Shown here: positions 49,801 through 59,265 of the stretch, in pieces
Layout: every line of letters begins with the position of its first letter
Numbering within the stretch: the stretch's first letter is position 1
Source of the DNA: Pyxicephalus adspersus
Lineage: Eukaryota > Chordata > Amphibia > Anura > Pyxicephalidae
Direction: 5' to 3'
DNA: 64,000 nt
NCBI RefSeq assembly: GCF_032062135.1
Contig: NC_092861.1
Coordinates: 3,063,761 to 3,127,760, forward strand
Made by a program: the position numbers and the translations under genes
The notes under the pieces: generated by a model
Seen by the model: only the letters and a program-made list of their open reading frames with translations
The model's database searches: none
Told to the model about the DNA's origin: nothing

Positions 49801-51407
49801 AAAATGCTGCTCTTTATACGTCATTGTAGACCACTGACTGAAGACAAACTAAATGTCAAGAAAGTAATGTTGATGGCTCTCGTTTCAAATGGAAAGATAA
49901 AGCATAGGCAATCAATCATCTACTATAGGATGACCCCTGATAGCTGCTAATGTGTTTTAAAAGTACAGTTATCATTTACAGGGGACAGATCGAAGTGAAT
50001 GACCCAAATGGCTCATTCCAAGATCTCTCCATTGTAGTCTATACATGCTATGGAATCTCACTCTTCTTGTTATTCTGTGGTTCTTTGTAATGGTTGTAGA
50101 ATTTGGGTAAACCTAGGAACTAAGTTCTATATTCCAAAACCATGGGCATTAATATTGAGTTTCCCTTCTTTATGACTATACCAGTTTCCAATGGTTCAAA
50201 GGTTTTGTAATGTGCTTTAGGGAATTTGTGCCAGTTTGTGAGGATGAGTACTAGTATTGGGTGAGAAGACCTCAATGGGAACTTCAGTTCATCCCAAAGG
50301 TGTTCAGTAGGGCTTAGGCCAGGCTTCTGTTCACGAAAATCGAGTTTCCCCACACCCAATTGGTAACCCCATGTCTTTATGGAGCTGGCTTTGTACACAG
50401 GGGGACATCCTTGCTGAAACAGAAAAGGGTCTTCACCAAACTGTTACCACAAGGTTAGAAGAGCACAAATATCTACAATATCTTTGTATGGTGTAGTATT
50501 AACACTACACCTCGTTGGGGATACCTGAACTCCATCATGCAAAGCCTTGGTCCACATACTTTTGGTCATATGGTATAGATTTCATGGTCAGAGGTCAACA
50601 AACCATAGATTCCTATGTCCCTGTGGAGACCACTGGGACATAGGCCCAAGCTATATATTGACTGTACCTGGCCCTACAACTTTTAACTGCTTCTTTCAGC
50701 CAGTGATGCTTTGACATTGAACAGTTGATAACAAGGAGCGGTGCCTAATCTGCATGCCATCTCCATTTTGTATTATTCATTTGGTGACTTACTCTCCTTC
50801 CATCAACGGTGTAGAGTCGGTGCACAGTAAACTGCAAGAGATCAGAAGCGTCCTCAAGGAACGTCTTAAAGTTTCGCACATTCCGGCGGTTGAGTAAGAT
50901 GGATCGTCGAACGGTTGGATCTCCATTCTTCACCAGAACGACCTTCTTCCTCAATTTCGGCACTTGTTGAAAGTGAGTAGCAGAATACTCCTCCTCCGGC
51001 TCATCCTGTTGGCCCTGTTTTCGAGCGCTTACTGGTCGACTGCTTTTGTGAGCTCCTACTTTACGACCATCGATGGGTTGTACATATTTTTTATCAGAGC
51101 ATATATAGCTTCCTCCATCTTGAAGCTGGTCGAGTCTGTTTATGTTATGAGTTCCTCGAGGAGTAGTAATCGTCCGAACTCCAAATGGTAAAGGGACTCG
51201 GTTTGAGAGATCATCCATAAGGGCACTAAAACTCTTAAAGCTGCGCCGATTGATGGCCATTTTCACTCCACTGAACTGAGGGTCTCCACTTTTGTAGAAG
51301 GTTATCTTCTTTGCTGGGGTCACCTCAGAGACCATGTAGGGTCGAGCCACCGGGGGCAGAGGCCGGTCTGGACTCGCTGGAGTAGTTTCAGCCATGGCGG
51401 AATTCAT
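38764..51407 (-). CDS. rp1l1: RP1L1 photoreceptor axonemal DCX protein; three coding exons spanning the gene
   Basis: Joining 51407-50793, 48860-48683 and 43883-38764 gives 5913 nt, or 1970 residues plus stop. Tandem doublecortin domains lie at about residues 33-113 and 152-229. A conserved block with DGSLSVEMKVRF is at about 331-369, and motifs shared with mammalian RP1L1 follow: EWLKKIP near 1046, a QIMKALL to SCLAGLQLL block near 1169-1225, a DPVWVLKLLKKIEKEF helix block near 1444-1520, FCPCEKC near 1590 and AFDLQQIL near 1622. The tail beyond about 1640 is rich in Glu, Asp and Ser. In the family, DCX domains bind microtubules and the protein sits on the photoreceptor outer-segment axoneme, acting with RP1; human mutations cause occult macular dystrophy and retinitis pigmentosa. 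The length is near the mammalian range, but the tandem Glu-rich 16-residue cassette of human RP1L1 is not visible. The paralogue RP1 shares the exon plan, but its C-terminus fits worse. Confidence 0.92.
44850..45390. repeat. dispersed repeat, copy B (possible solo LTR)
   Basis: This is a second copy of the 10900-11515 element, same orientation, inside the rp1l1 intron before the last exon. It ends GCTGGACCAGGGCCTTACAC. About 540 bp remain, with deletions relative to copy A. Confidence 0.75.
46733..46996 (+). mobile_element. L2-type LINE ORF2 fragment with 3' tail
   Basis: An open plus-strand frame reads LGFTFNSALSFTPHIQNISS, then HFHLHNISKIFPYL, KLLVHALIISHLDYCNLLLS and GIP, ending at TAA 46994-46996. 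The SALSF.PHI and LDYCN.LL.G.P motifs mark the segment after the reverse-transcriptase core in L2/CR1-group LINEs. It jumps directly into TGTTGGTGCTATATAAAT, the tail shared with the local SINEs. It is truncated at both sides and antisense to rp1l1. Confidence 0.88.
48140..48480. repeat. minisatellite related to the 28.45 kb array
   Basis: Units read CTGTGCTGAGTTCCCAGGTC, TGTACACCTGCTGTGCCCAT and TATGGGGGGCTCTGCCATC, period about 55-62 bp, five to six diverged copies. It lies about 200 bp from the second coding exon, in the downstream intron. Confidence 0.88.
48683..48860 (-). CDS. rp1l1: rp1l1 second coding exon: end of DCX2
   Basis: This 178-nt exon encodes residues 206-264 plus the first base of codon 265. 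It starts after the acceptor TTCCCTCTAG (ending at 48861) with IENIQAILQSPSVLICAGRE, which matches the end of DCX2 in mammalian RP1L1 (LQALL, SPSVLVCAG). It ends at the consensus donor G|GTGAGT (682-677) in phase 1. That is exactly the phase needed by the next exon, so the three exons support each other. It is too short to stand out as an open frame and was found by translating the intron for the missing DCX2 end. Confidence 0.92.
48861..50792 (-). other. rp1l1: rp1l1 intron between the two DCX exons
   Basis: This 1932-bp intron is bounded by GTAAGT and TTCCCTCTAG. It contains a Tc1-like remnant at about 50105-50580. The stretch 49380-49700 is complex A/T-rich sequence without obvious repeats. 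Splicing here is phase 0. Confidence 0.88.
50105..50580 (-). mobile_element. internally deleted Tc1-like element in rp1l1 intron
   Basis: On the minus strand it begins with TATGACCAAAAGTATGTGGA, a typical Tc1-family end, then ACACCATACAAAGATATTGT and TTCTGTTTCAGCAAGG. It continues into a decayed transposase C-terminus with LSPTEHLWDELK and ends in the CATGGTTTTGGAAT region near 50130. It carries the catalytic Glu region but is too short for a full transposase. Confidence 0.85.
50793..51407 (-). CDS. rp1l1: rp1l1 first coding exon: start codon, DCX1 and most of DCX2
   Basis: This exon encodes residues 1-205. The start MNSAMAE is chosen because it is the first ATG of the open frame and human RP1L1 also begins MNS; a second in-frame ATG is at residue 5. 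DCX1 runs from AKKITFYKSGDPQF through PLPFGVRTITTPRG to GGSYICSDKK. DCX2 starts at LRKKVVLVKNGDP, residue 152. The exon ends in phase 0 after VDGRR at a consensus donor (AGA|GTAAGT, minus strand, 792-787). Upstream, an acceptor-like TTTAG at 51430-51426, or TTCCAG ending at 51420, suggests that the 5' UTR continues in an upstream exon that I could not place. Confidence 0.93.
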
Positions 51408-51880
51408 TCCGATGGTTATCTGGAACTAAACCAATAGAATAATATAATATTACTGCAATATTTTCCAAAAAATGTCTTGTACCAAATACATTGCGAAAAT
51501 CATTTTAACAAAAAATTGATTGAAACAGAGCTCCAGAGAAGCCATTACATACAAATTTTGTGCAGCCGCTCCAGCCTCCCCACTGGACTAACCAAATGGC
51601 TTGGTCAAACTAAAAGCAGAGGATTGATGTCATCCAGGAAAATTTTGGCAAATTTTACTAGGACAATTTTTTTAAACCCCAATGCACTGTATGGCTATTG
51701 AGCTATGGTCAGAAATTTACAACAGCCAATATTAGTACAAGGATTCTCTTTTACTTTGAAGGAGCAGATATCCGACGGCCCCCATAATATAATAATATAC
51801 TAGAAGTTATCTGTCTGGGAAGATCTGGTTTTCTATTCACAGTATACATGTGAATCGATTCCAGATATTTTCGCATTCCA

Positions 51881-52212
51881 GGGCAGCACGGTGGCTCAGG
51901 GGTTAGCACTCCAGCCTTTGCAGCGCTAGGTTCGAGTCCCAGCCAGGACACTATCTGCATGGAGTTTGCAGGTTCTTCCCGTGTCTGCGTGGGTTTCCTC
52001 CGGGTACTCCAGTTTCCTCCCACATCCCAAAACATGCAGTTAGGTTAAATGGCTTTCCCCTAAATTGACCTTGGACTACAATAATGACATATGACTATAG
52101 TAGGGACAATAGATTGTGAGCTCCTTTGAGGGACAGTTAGTGACATGACTATGGACTTTGTACAGCGCTGAGTAATATGATGGCGCTATATAAATACTGC
52201 ATAATAATAATT
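51881..52212 (+). mobile_element. tRNA-derived V-SINE with L2-type tail
   Basis: The element starts GGCAGCACGGTGGCTCAG. An A box TGGCTCAGGGG (51892-51902) and a B box GGTTCGAGTCC (51929-51939) form the RNA polymerase III promoter. The central domain TGTCTGCGTGGGTTTCCTCC, GGGTACTCCAGTTTCCTCCC matches the vertebrate V-SINE core. The 3' end, TGTACAGCGCTGAGTAATAT and GGCGCTATATAAAT, is the L2-like tail. It lies just upstream of rp1l1 exon 2 and looks nearly full length. Confidence 0.9.
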
Positions 52213-53580
52213 CCAAAAAACATTTGTTTGTTCTTTATTGTACCAAAGAAATTAGTTGCACCTGTTCCTTGGTTTATATCATTATTATGCTTCTTCTAAA
52301 CTAAGCCTATGATCAATTTTTTATAGAAAAGCTTTATGTTGGCCACATCCAAAACCCCTTTTGTCTATCTCTTTTATATATTCCTAAATATTCAATATTA
52401 GAAAGAGGAGCAAGGTATTTATGATGATGGACACCCCTGGAACATAAAGATTACTGAAAAACAATGATGGGTAAAACCCACAGGTTCTCTTTTCGCCAAT
52501 ACTTTTCCTTTATCTTGTCTTTTCTTACTAAACATTGAAATTGGATGAAAAAGTTTATTCATCCTTGTGATTCATGCTGTGGAATCACCATGCAGCTTTT
52601 ATATACCCAGGAAATTTCCTCCAGGTAACGGTATTTTCCTATATGACACAATGCCTGGGAAAGATAAATAAAAGGAAAACGAAGAAGACGCTGACTGATG
52701 TAGAAAACAAGGACAAGTGAGCAGAAAGAAGTAGTCAGGGCACTCGGCAGCTCCATTCCCATCACTGCGGGAAAAATGCACAGACACGTTCTACTTTCAG
52801 CTTGGGATATCACAGAAGCTATCCTCACAGGCCATGACACAGAAATATGAAGCTTACCGGGGATTAGCATGACTCACAGGGGTATTAATACCTACAGGAA
52901 GGTGATGGTGTTGTAGCAAATCCCTGGGCTGCTTCTCTTAATATTATCTATCTATGGGCTACAAACAAAAAAGCTACATTCCAAAGGGTGATGATAATGA
53001 CAATGGTCAGCTTTTTAGGGATTAAACCTTCTCGCCACATAACTAAAACTTTAAGTGAATCTAAGACCACCTAGGGCGACAACACCTCTTTGTAATTTCA
53101 CTCCAGGACAAACAGTGCGAAAGGGAAATGGAAAAATAGGGGATTTACAGACAGAATCAATAGGTTAAAAAACTTTTATGGAGGGGGAGACACTTTTGTG
53201 TTTAGATAATCTAAACCTCCCCCCTCAGGAGTTGAGCCAACCTAGTTAAATACTTACTTTTCTTGCTGCACTACCAGGCTTCACAGTATGGTCAGGCCCA
53301 TACCTACCATGAACAAGCACTGTGGATGAATTTATTCCCAAGCACTATGGCTCACCCATAGGAATGCATTTGGCTGCTGGGTGTAAGGATTGTGCAGAGG
53401 AATGTATTTTAGAAGAAGGGCTGCACCTACTCGGGTAAGAGGGAGGTTTCTCAGATGGAGCTCAGTATAGTTTTAAGATTGCATCATATAAATCCGTTTT
53501 ACCCACTTTGAAAGCAACCATATTTTGCTACAATAAAATGACCCCCTTTTAACAAACAGTCCTTAAAATCCATGCTGCAC
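52213..53580. other. no gene recognised
   Basis: Upstream or intron 1 sequence of rp1l1. No exon could be recognised; an untranslated exon would be invisible here. Confidence 0.4.
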
Positions 53581-53824
53581 CCCTATGAACTTGGACGCGT
53601 TTCACAGCTGCTTCCTTAGGAATGAATTGTAAATATTGAAGGGTTCATTACCTCCTTGCATATAAGGAGTATAGAAGTAGCCCCAGTCAAATAAAGTAGG
53701 AGCGAGAAATTCCTTATTACTCTCTGGCCTATAAACACATGTTGATGGTCCATTGAAGATTTCAAGTCCAACACCAAGGATCAATTGGTATTAAAAACAA
53801 AAAGTTGAGGCTGTAGATATACTT

Positions 53825-53939
53825 TAATCCTTAATGTTTTTGAATGTTGCTCCTGTGTATAATCTATAATTGTACATAGGAAGCAGCCATATTTGCTCAT
53901 TACCTATGCCAGGACTCCAGGGTAATCCTTCAGTAATCC
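53825..53939. promoter_or_regulatory. cluster of three TAATCC motifs
   Basis: TAATCC occurs at 53825-53830, 53923-53928 and 53934-53939, the last two 11 bp apart and followed by a CACGTCA motif. TAATCC is the binding core of CRX/OTX homeodomains that drive photoreceptor genes. The site lies about 2.4 kb upstream of rp1l1 exon 2. Function is inference. Confidence 0.25.
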
Positions 53940-55049
53940 TTTCACGTCATTGCAAATCCATGGGACTGATTTTGTCTGATTGACAACAAAAGACTCCATT
54001 GATACTCAAAACATGACATAAGAAAGGTAAAGGGAGGTTCTGCACTTTTCTGCCCTTCCTCTTAGAAGATTGCATACATAAACAAAAAATAAAAACAATA
54101 CTATTAAAAAAAATACAAAAAAATAGAAAATACAAATAAATAAAAAAGATAAAATACCTTTATAGAAAAAGAAGTTCCACAGAATATAGATATTGCTATC
54201 AAATAATATGTAACATATAATAAAATATACAACAAGCAATATAAAAAAATGGTCAAAATACAAAAATAAAAGAACTAAAATAAAAAGTACAACAATTTAT
54301 TTTTTATTTCTGTTCAAGAATTACATTCAAAAATGTATTCTTCCTATTTTTTTCCTGTTTTGTGTATTTTCCCTTAAGAAATTTAAAACAATCTAATATA
54401 ATAATATAACAATATAAAATGTTACAAATATAAAGATAATTGTTTCCCAGCAGGGCTAATGTCTGTATTTAAAATTCAACTTATTCCTCCACTATTTAAT
54501 TTGTAATACAGTTGGTACTCAAAGCCTCCCAATAGGGATGATTCAAATTGAGGCTTTAATTTTTGTGATATTTTTAAATACTTTTGCAATTTTTTTTAGT
54601 TCATTGCATTGTATATCAGTGAAACTCATGGGTAATAAGATGGGCTAGGAGTCAGGGGGGGCAAGTGGGAACCTGTCCCAAGTGAAACAATTGTAACAAG
54701 CATGATGTTTTATCCCCCAAAATCAATGTTAAAGCATATGCAGGAAAACACGTTTTCACAGGAATTTTTAGCAAATAGTAATAGCGATTATTATTATTTA
54801 TAAGCTCTCTTATAATGCTTTGTTCTAACAGAGCCCTGGATAACAGGAAAAAACAGGGAATTTAACCAATAGTACGTCTCATAGGTCATAGACCTAAATG
54901 GCCCCTATTCCAAGTGTATCCGTGAAGTGGCAGACAAGCACCACCAATAGAGGAACTCAAAGCATGTATTGCAGTGCCCTGACACCCCAGTACCAGTGTA
55001 GGTGAACCCACCTGAGATGCAATCCCTTGTACATGTGCTGTCCTGCTAT

Positions 55050-55100
55050 CGAATCCCCTGAAGAAGAGGTTGTAGCCGCGAAACACGTCTGGTATTAAAC
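55050..55100. repeat. fragment of the CGTTTCG/CGAAAC dispersed family
   Basis: CCCTGAAGAAGAGGTTGTAG and CCGCGAAACACGTCTGG resemble, in reverse, the segment at 53590-53625 and the copies at 33276 and 44230. Confidence 0.45.
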
Positions 55101-55534
55101 AGAGATTTTTGATAGCATTATATTGTGTATTGTAGATGTGATAAATTGTGACTTCAAGCCATTTGTTTGGCCTTTGTGTTATGTAGTGTTTAGTATTTTT
55201 AATATTTTGAAATAAGTTTTTGTTTTTTAACATCTTGCTATGCCTGCAACTTCCTACTTGGGTTCACTTACCTAGTTGGCAGAGTAGGACTTTGTCTTTT
55301 ATTGTTGTGTTTTTGGGAATTTTGCTTTTTTATGGATGTACTATATTTAAGAGGAGTCTATATTGTGTTGGAATTGTTTAAAAAATCCAGACAACTCTTG
55401 AGTAGACAAATCTTTCTGATATCATACTTGGAAGAAAGCGCATTCAGCTCACATTTCTGCAGACCAACAGCAGGTGTCTTTCAAGATCGGACTGTTTGAC
55501 CATTGTTCCTATTAATGTTATTATAAATAAGTGT

Positions 55535-55830
55535 TACATAGTTACATAGTAAGTCCATCCACCAGGGAAATAAAAATATCCCAGATATAAAACCCTATTA
55601 ATCCAGAGGAAGGCAAAATAAACCCTGGTACAATTTGTTCCAACAGAGGCAATTGGATGTTCCCTGGATCAACAGTCACTGTTATCTTTACTTTAAATCC
55701 TTAATCTCCAGGTATACTCTGTGCTTCTAGAAATCATCCAGCTTTTTCTTATAACAATCTATAGATCTTGCTGAACTCCTAAGGGAGCCGATTCCACATT
55801 TTTACCTTCCTTATCCGGAGCTTAAAAGGT
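55535..55830. repeat. dispersed repeat, ACATAGTTACATAG type
   Basis: GTTACATAGTTACATAGTAA, AAAATATCCCAGATATAAAA, AGAGGAAGGCAAAATAAACC and CTTCCTTATCCGGAGCTTAA form a longer member of the family at 13617. Confidence 0.7.
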
Positions 55831-56095
55831 TAATTGCAGCTGCTTATTGTGCAGGGAAAATGCAGTGATATGAGAGAGATATACAGAATCTAGGTAATGG
55901 GATCAGAGGATGTGCATTGGTGCAGCAGATTCTCTATATAAAGAAACTGAGCTGATCCGGTTTCATCACCATAAAGCCATCAAATGCCTTTGACCTTCCA
56001 ATGCACGCGTGGCTTTCCTTTGCTGCTCATTAGAGGAAGTTCTTCAGGATCTCAATATATGGCAAAGCCAATGCTGAAATAAATGTGGACATATT

Positions 56096-56319
56096 GGCCC
56101 CGATTTATTAAAGCTTTCCAAGGCTGGAGAGAATACACTTTCACCAGTGAAGCTGGGTGATCCAACAAACCTGTGATGGATCTGGTCCAGGATTCAAAGC
56201 ATTTGCTAGCAAATAGCAAATGACATTGAGGAAATCCATTCCAGGTTTGCTTGATCACCCAGCTTCACTGGTGAAAGTGTATTCTCTCCAGCCTCGGAGA
56301 GCTTTAATAAATCGGGGCC
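56096..56319. mobile_element. palindromic MITE with long terminal inverted repeats
   Basis: The 224-bp element starts GGCCCCGATTTATTAAAGCT and ends AGCTTTAATAAATCGGGGCC. Inverted arms of about 75 bp include CACTTTCACCAGTGAAGCTG. It is flanked by ATT on both sides, a likely 3-bp target duplication, as in PIF/Harbinger-type elements. This is the best-preserved copy here; others are at 7165, 9320, 12022, 56322 and 62275. Confidence 0.9.
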
Positions 56320-56321
56320 AT

Positions 56322-56396
56322 TGGGTCTGATTTATTAAAGCTCTTTAAGCCTGCAGAGGATACACTTTTATCAGTGAAGTTGGGTGATCCAGCACT
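56322..56396. mobile_element. half copy of the same MITE, adjacent
   Basis: TGATTTATTAAAGCTCTTTA, GAGGATACACTTTTATCAGT and GGGTGATCCAGCA repeat the left arm of the neighbouring MITE in direct orientation, then stop. Confidence 0.8.
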
Positions 56397-56430
56397 ACAA
56401 AAAATACATAAAAAACAAAAAGTGTGATGC

Positions 56431-56604
56431 CCTAGATTGTAAGTTCTTCAGGGCAGGGTCCTTTCTTCCTCCTGTGTCACTGTCTGTATCTGTCTGTCAT
56501 TTGCAACCCCTATGTAATGTACAGCGCTGCGTAATATGTTGGCGCTATATAAATAATGTTTATTATTATTATTATTATTATTATTAATAATAATAATAAT
56601 AATA
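56431..56604 (+). mobile_element. L2/SINE 3' region with (TTA)n(TAA)n tail
   Basis: CCTAGATTGTAAGTTCTTCA, GGGCAGGGTCC, CACTGTCTGTATCTGTCTGT, TGTACAGCGCTGCGTAATAT and GTTGGCGCTATATAAAT are followed by (TTA)n that turns into (TAA)n, a self-complementary microsatellite. The same body is at 20594-20782 in inverse. Confidence 0.85.
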
Positions 56605-58245
56605 TTTAATAAAAGGTTGCACCAAACTAGACAAAGAGATAGGTTCATCAAAAAGCAGGTTTATGTTTAGCTTCAACTCATTTTCCGGTTCCATGGGATC
56701 ACCCGGCTTGGGCATGTGACACCTGGCCTTCACAAGGGTAATGGTGGGCTGACAACTCCAGACTGATTTACAGTAAGTTGTCACCAGGTTGAAGCTCTAA
56801 GTTTCTCCTTACTGGGCTGAAATGATGGCTTCAGCAAGGCCAAGAACTTGGAGAACACACGGTCATGTGCGAAAGTAGGGTATGGGATCATGTACATGCG
56901 CATCCTTCAGCAGAAGCATGAGCAATGGGAGCCATGGTAGCAAGACGAGCAGGCAGTAAAGTGGGCACAGTAACAAGTTGCTTGCCCAGGACCAATTTTT
57001 TTATTTGAGGGGACAAATAGGTCAATTGCCCATGGCCCCCACCTTCTTCAGGACCCCAAATGAAACAATGACAAGGAGTACAGGTAGCTGAGTGCTGTGC
57101 ATTTAGGACACCCGTGTGATAACAAGCACTGCAATCATGTATCAAGGAAAACTAAGTAAGAGTTTGTGGGTGAGTGACGCGGTCAGGGCTTCTGTATCTG
57201 TTACTGCTGCAGAAGCATCATTTTAAGCTGAGCAGTTTTTCAATATTTTCTTCCAACTTGTAGGATATAAAACTCAGATATTGCATTGTAAAAGTAGCAT
57301 TGACATCACCGTCATATTACAGTGCAGGGAGCAGAGCTGTGGGAGGGGTTTTGCATGCCCACCCACTACAGAGGGGGCGGAGACAAGACCAGGCACCCTT
57401 CACAAACAGAGAGAGCAGCAGTGGCTGGTCTGTATAACAGGAAGTTCCTACACAGAGTTCATGTTTGATACTGGATTACTGCTCAAACCTAGAAGAAATG
57501 CCTATCACACAAAAAGATTACTGTTGACCCCCCCCCCCCTATTGTGCAGGGTTACTGGTCTTGTCCCTTCCTGTAGTTTTTTGCAGGCAGCCTGTAAGGG
57601 GTGGACCTGCTGGGTCTTTCTGTCCAGTGTATGTTTAATCCAATAATGATCTCTCTGCTACTTTTTCATGGTAATATCTGGCTTTGCACACAAAGTACAT
57701 TGATATTTTTCATGGCCATTGCAGTAGTTTTGTGCCCACATCAGATTTATGTTATATACTTTCTACAGCCAGAAGATCCGGCACAATCCATATCTTTATG
57801 CAGATGTTTGCAATACTTATGAAATGCTTAATGATGAAGTTGCGTGCAAGGAAACAGATTTGATAACCCCATTTACAGGAATAAATGCACTAAAAAGGTT
57901 GAGAAGGGGAAATAAGGACAAAACCTTTCAGCTTATGAAAACAAGCGAGGGATGACTGGAGCGTAGGATGGAGCAGAGGAAATATACAGAACTCAGATAT
58001 AATATATATATAGAACTACAGATATAAAACATCCAAATAAAATATATTCTTTATATTCATATAAATGTAAGTTACAGAAATCATAAACACCTAGCAAAGT
58101 ATCGGGCCAATTCATGTGCATTATACACTCCTGGGAAACACATATATAACAACTCACAATACTATATCACAACCCAACTATCACAGGGCCCAGGGGCCCA
58201 CAGGCTGCAGAGGTTCCCAGCTTTCCTGGGTACATAGCACAGACA
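56605..58245. other. no gene recognised
   Basis: Complex sequence. A poly-C run lies at about 57530-57539. Open frames here show no family motifs. Confidence 0.4.
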
Positions 58246-58249
58246 TACT

Positions 58250-59265
58250 GCTGCAGAGAAGGCAGAAGTGAGCGTGCACCATGCAGTGCCCAGCCCTGGT
58301 TAGTTTGTGTGGACACAAGGTGGCGTACTGCTATTGCCCAGGACTGGGTACAGGTCACAGTTCTTTTATTGCTTTTGCCCAGCACTGGGTACAGGTCACA
58401 GTTCTTTTATTGCTTTTGCCCAGCACTGGGTACGGGGTAAGGTAATGTTATTGCTTTTGCCCTGCACTGGGTACAGGGGGTAAGGTACTGTGATTGCTTT
58501 TGCCCAGCACTGGGTACAGGTTACAGTTCTTTTATTGCTTTTGCCCAGCACTGGGTACAGAGTGGTAGACTGCTATAGCCTATCACTGGATAGTCTGTGT
58601 AACTAGGTACAGGGTGGTATACTACTAATGCTCAGCACTGAGTACAGGGTGAAGTATTACTACGGGTTGAGGGCAATGTACTGCTAATCTGAACACTGGG
58701 TACAGGGTGGTAAATTGCTATTACCCAACACTGTGTACAGGGTGGTGTACTAACACTGGATACTTTGTGTACCTGGGTAGAGGGCAATGCACTGCTATTC
58801 TAAATACTGGGTAGTGGTATTGGTATTGCCCAGTGGTGGTGTAGAGGTATTACCCAACATTGGGTGCTATGTAATGGGAGGTGTACAGGTATTCACAATT
58901 AATTGGTACAGGGTGGCAGACTGCTATTACCCAACAATGGGTACATTGTAGTGGATTGCTATTGCCTAGAACTGGGTACTTTGCATGGGTGGGCACATGG
59001 AGGTTTACTGCTTTTACACAGCACCGGGTACAACGTAGTGTACTGTTAATACCCCACACTGATTACAGAGTGGTGTTGAGCTATTGCCCAACATTGGGTG
59101 CCTTGTGTGCATGGAGATGTTCTGCTAATCCCAACGTAGGGTACAGGGTGGTGTACGGATATTGCCCAGCACTGGATACTCTATGTAGCAGGTTATAGTA
59201 TTCTGGTTCAATTCTATTGCCCAGCACTATGTACTCTGTATAACTTGTAGGGTTTTGTTTTATAC
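58250..59265. repeat. minisatellite of about 40 bp, higher-order variants
   Basis: Units carry TTGCCCAGCACTGGGTACAG then GTCACAGTTCTTTTAT or GGTGGTGTACTGCTA. Early copies (58335-58560) are very similar with a period of about 40 bp; later ones vary from about 35 to 65 bp. Confidence 0.9.

Noticed and set aside
51881..51945. tRNA gene
   Set aside because: The A and B boxes belong to a tRNA-derived SINE; no cloverleaf with an anticodon arm was seen.
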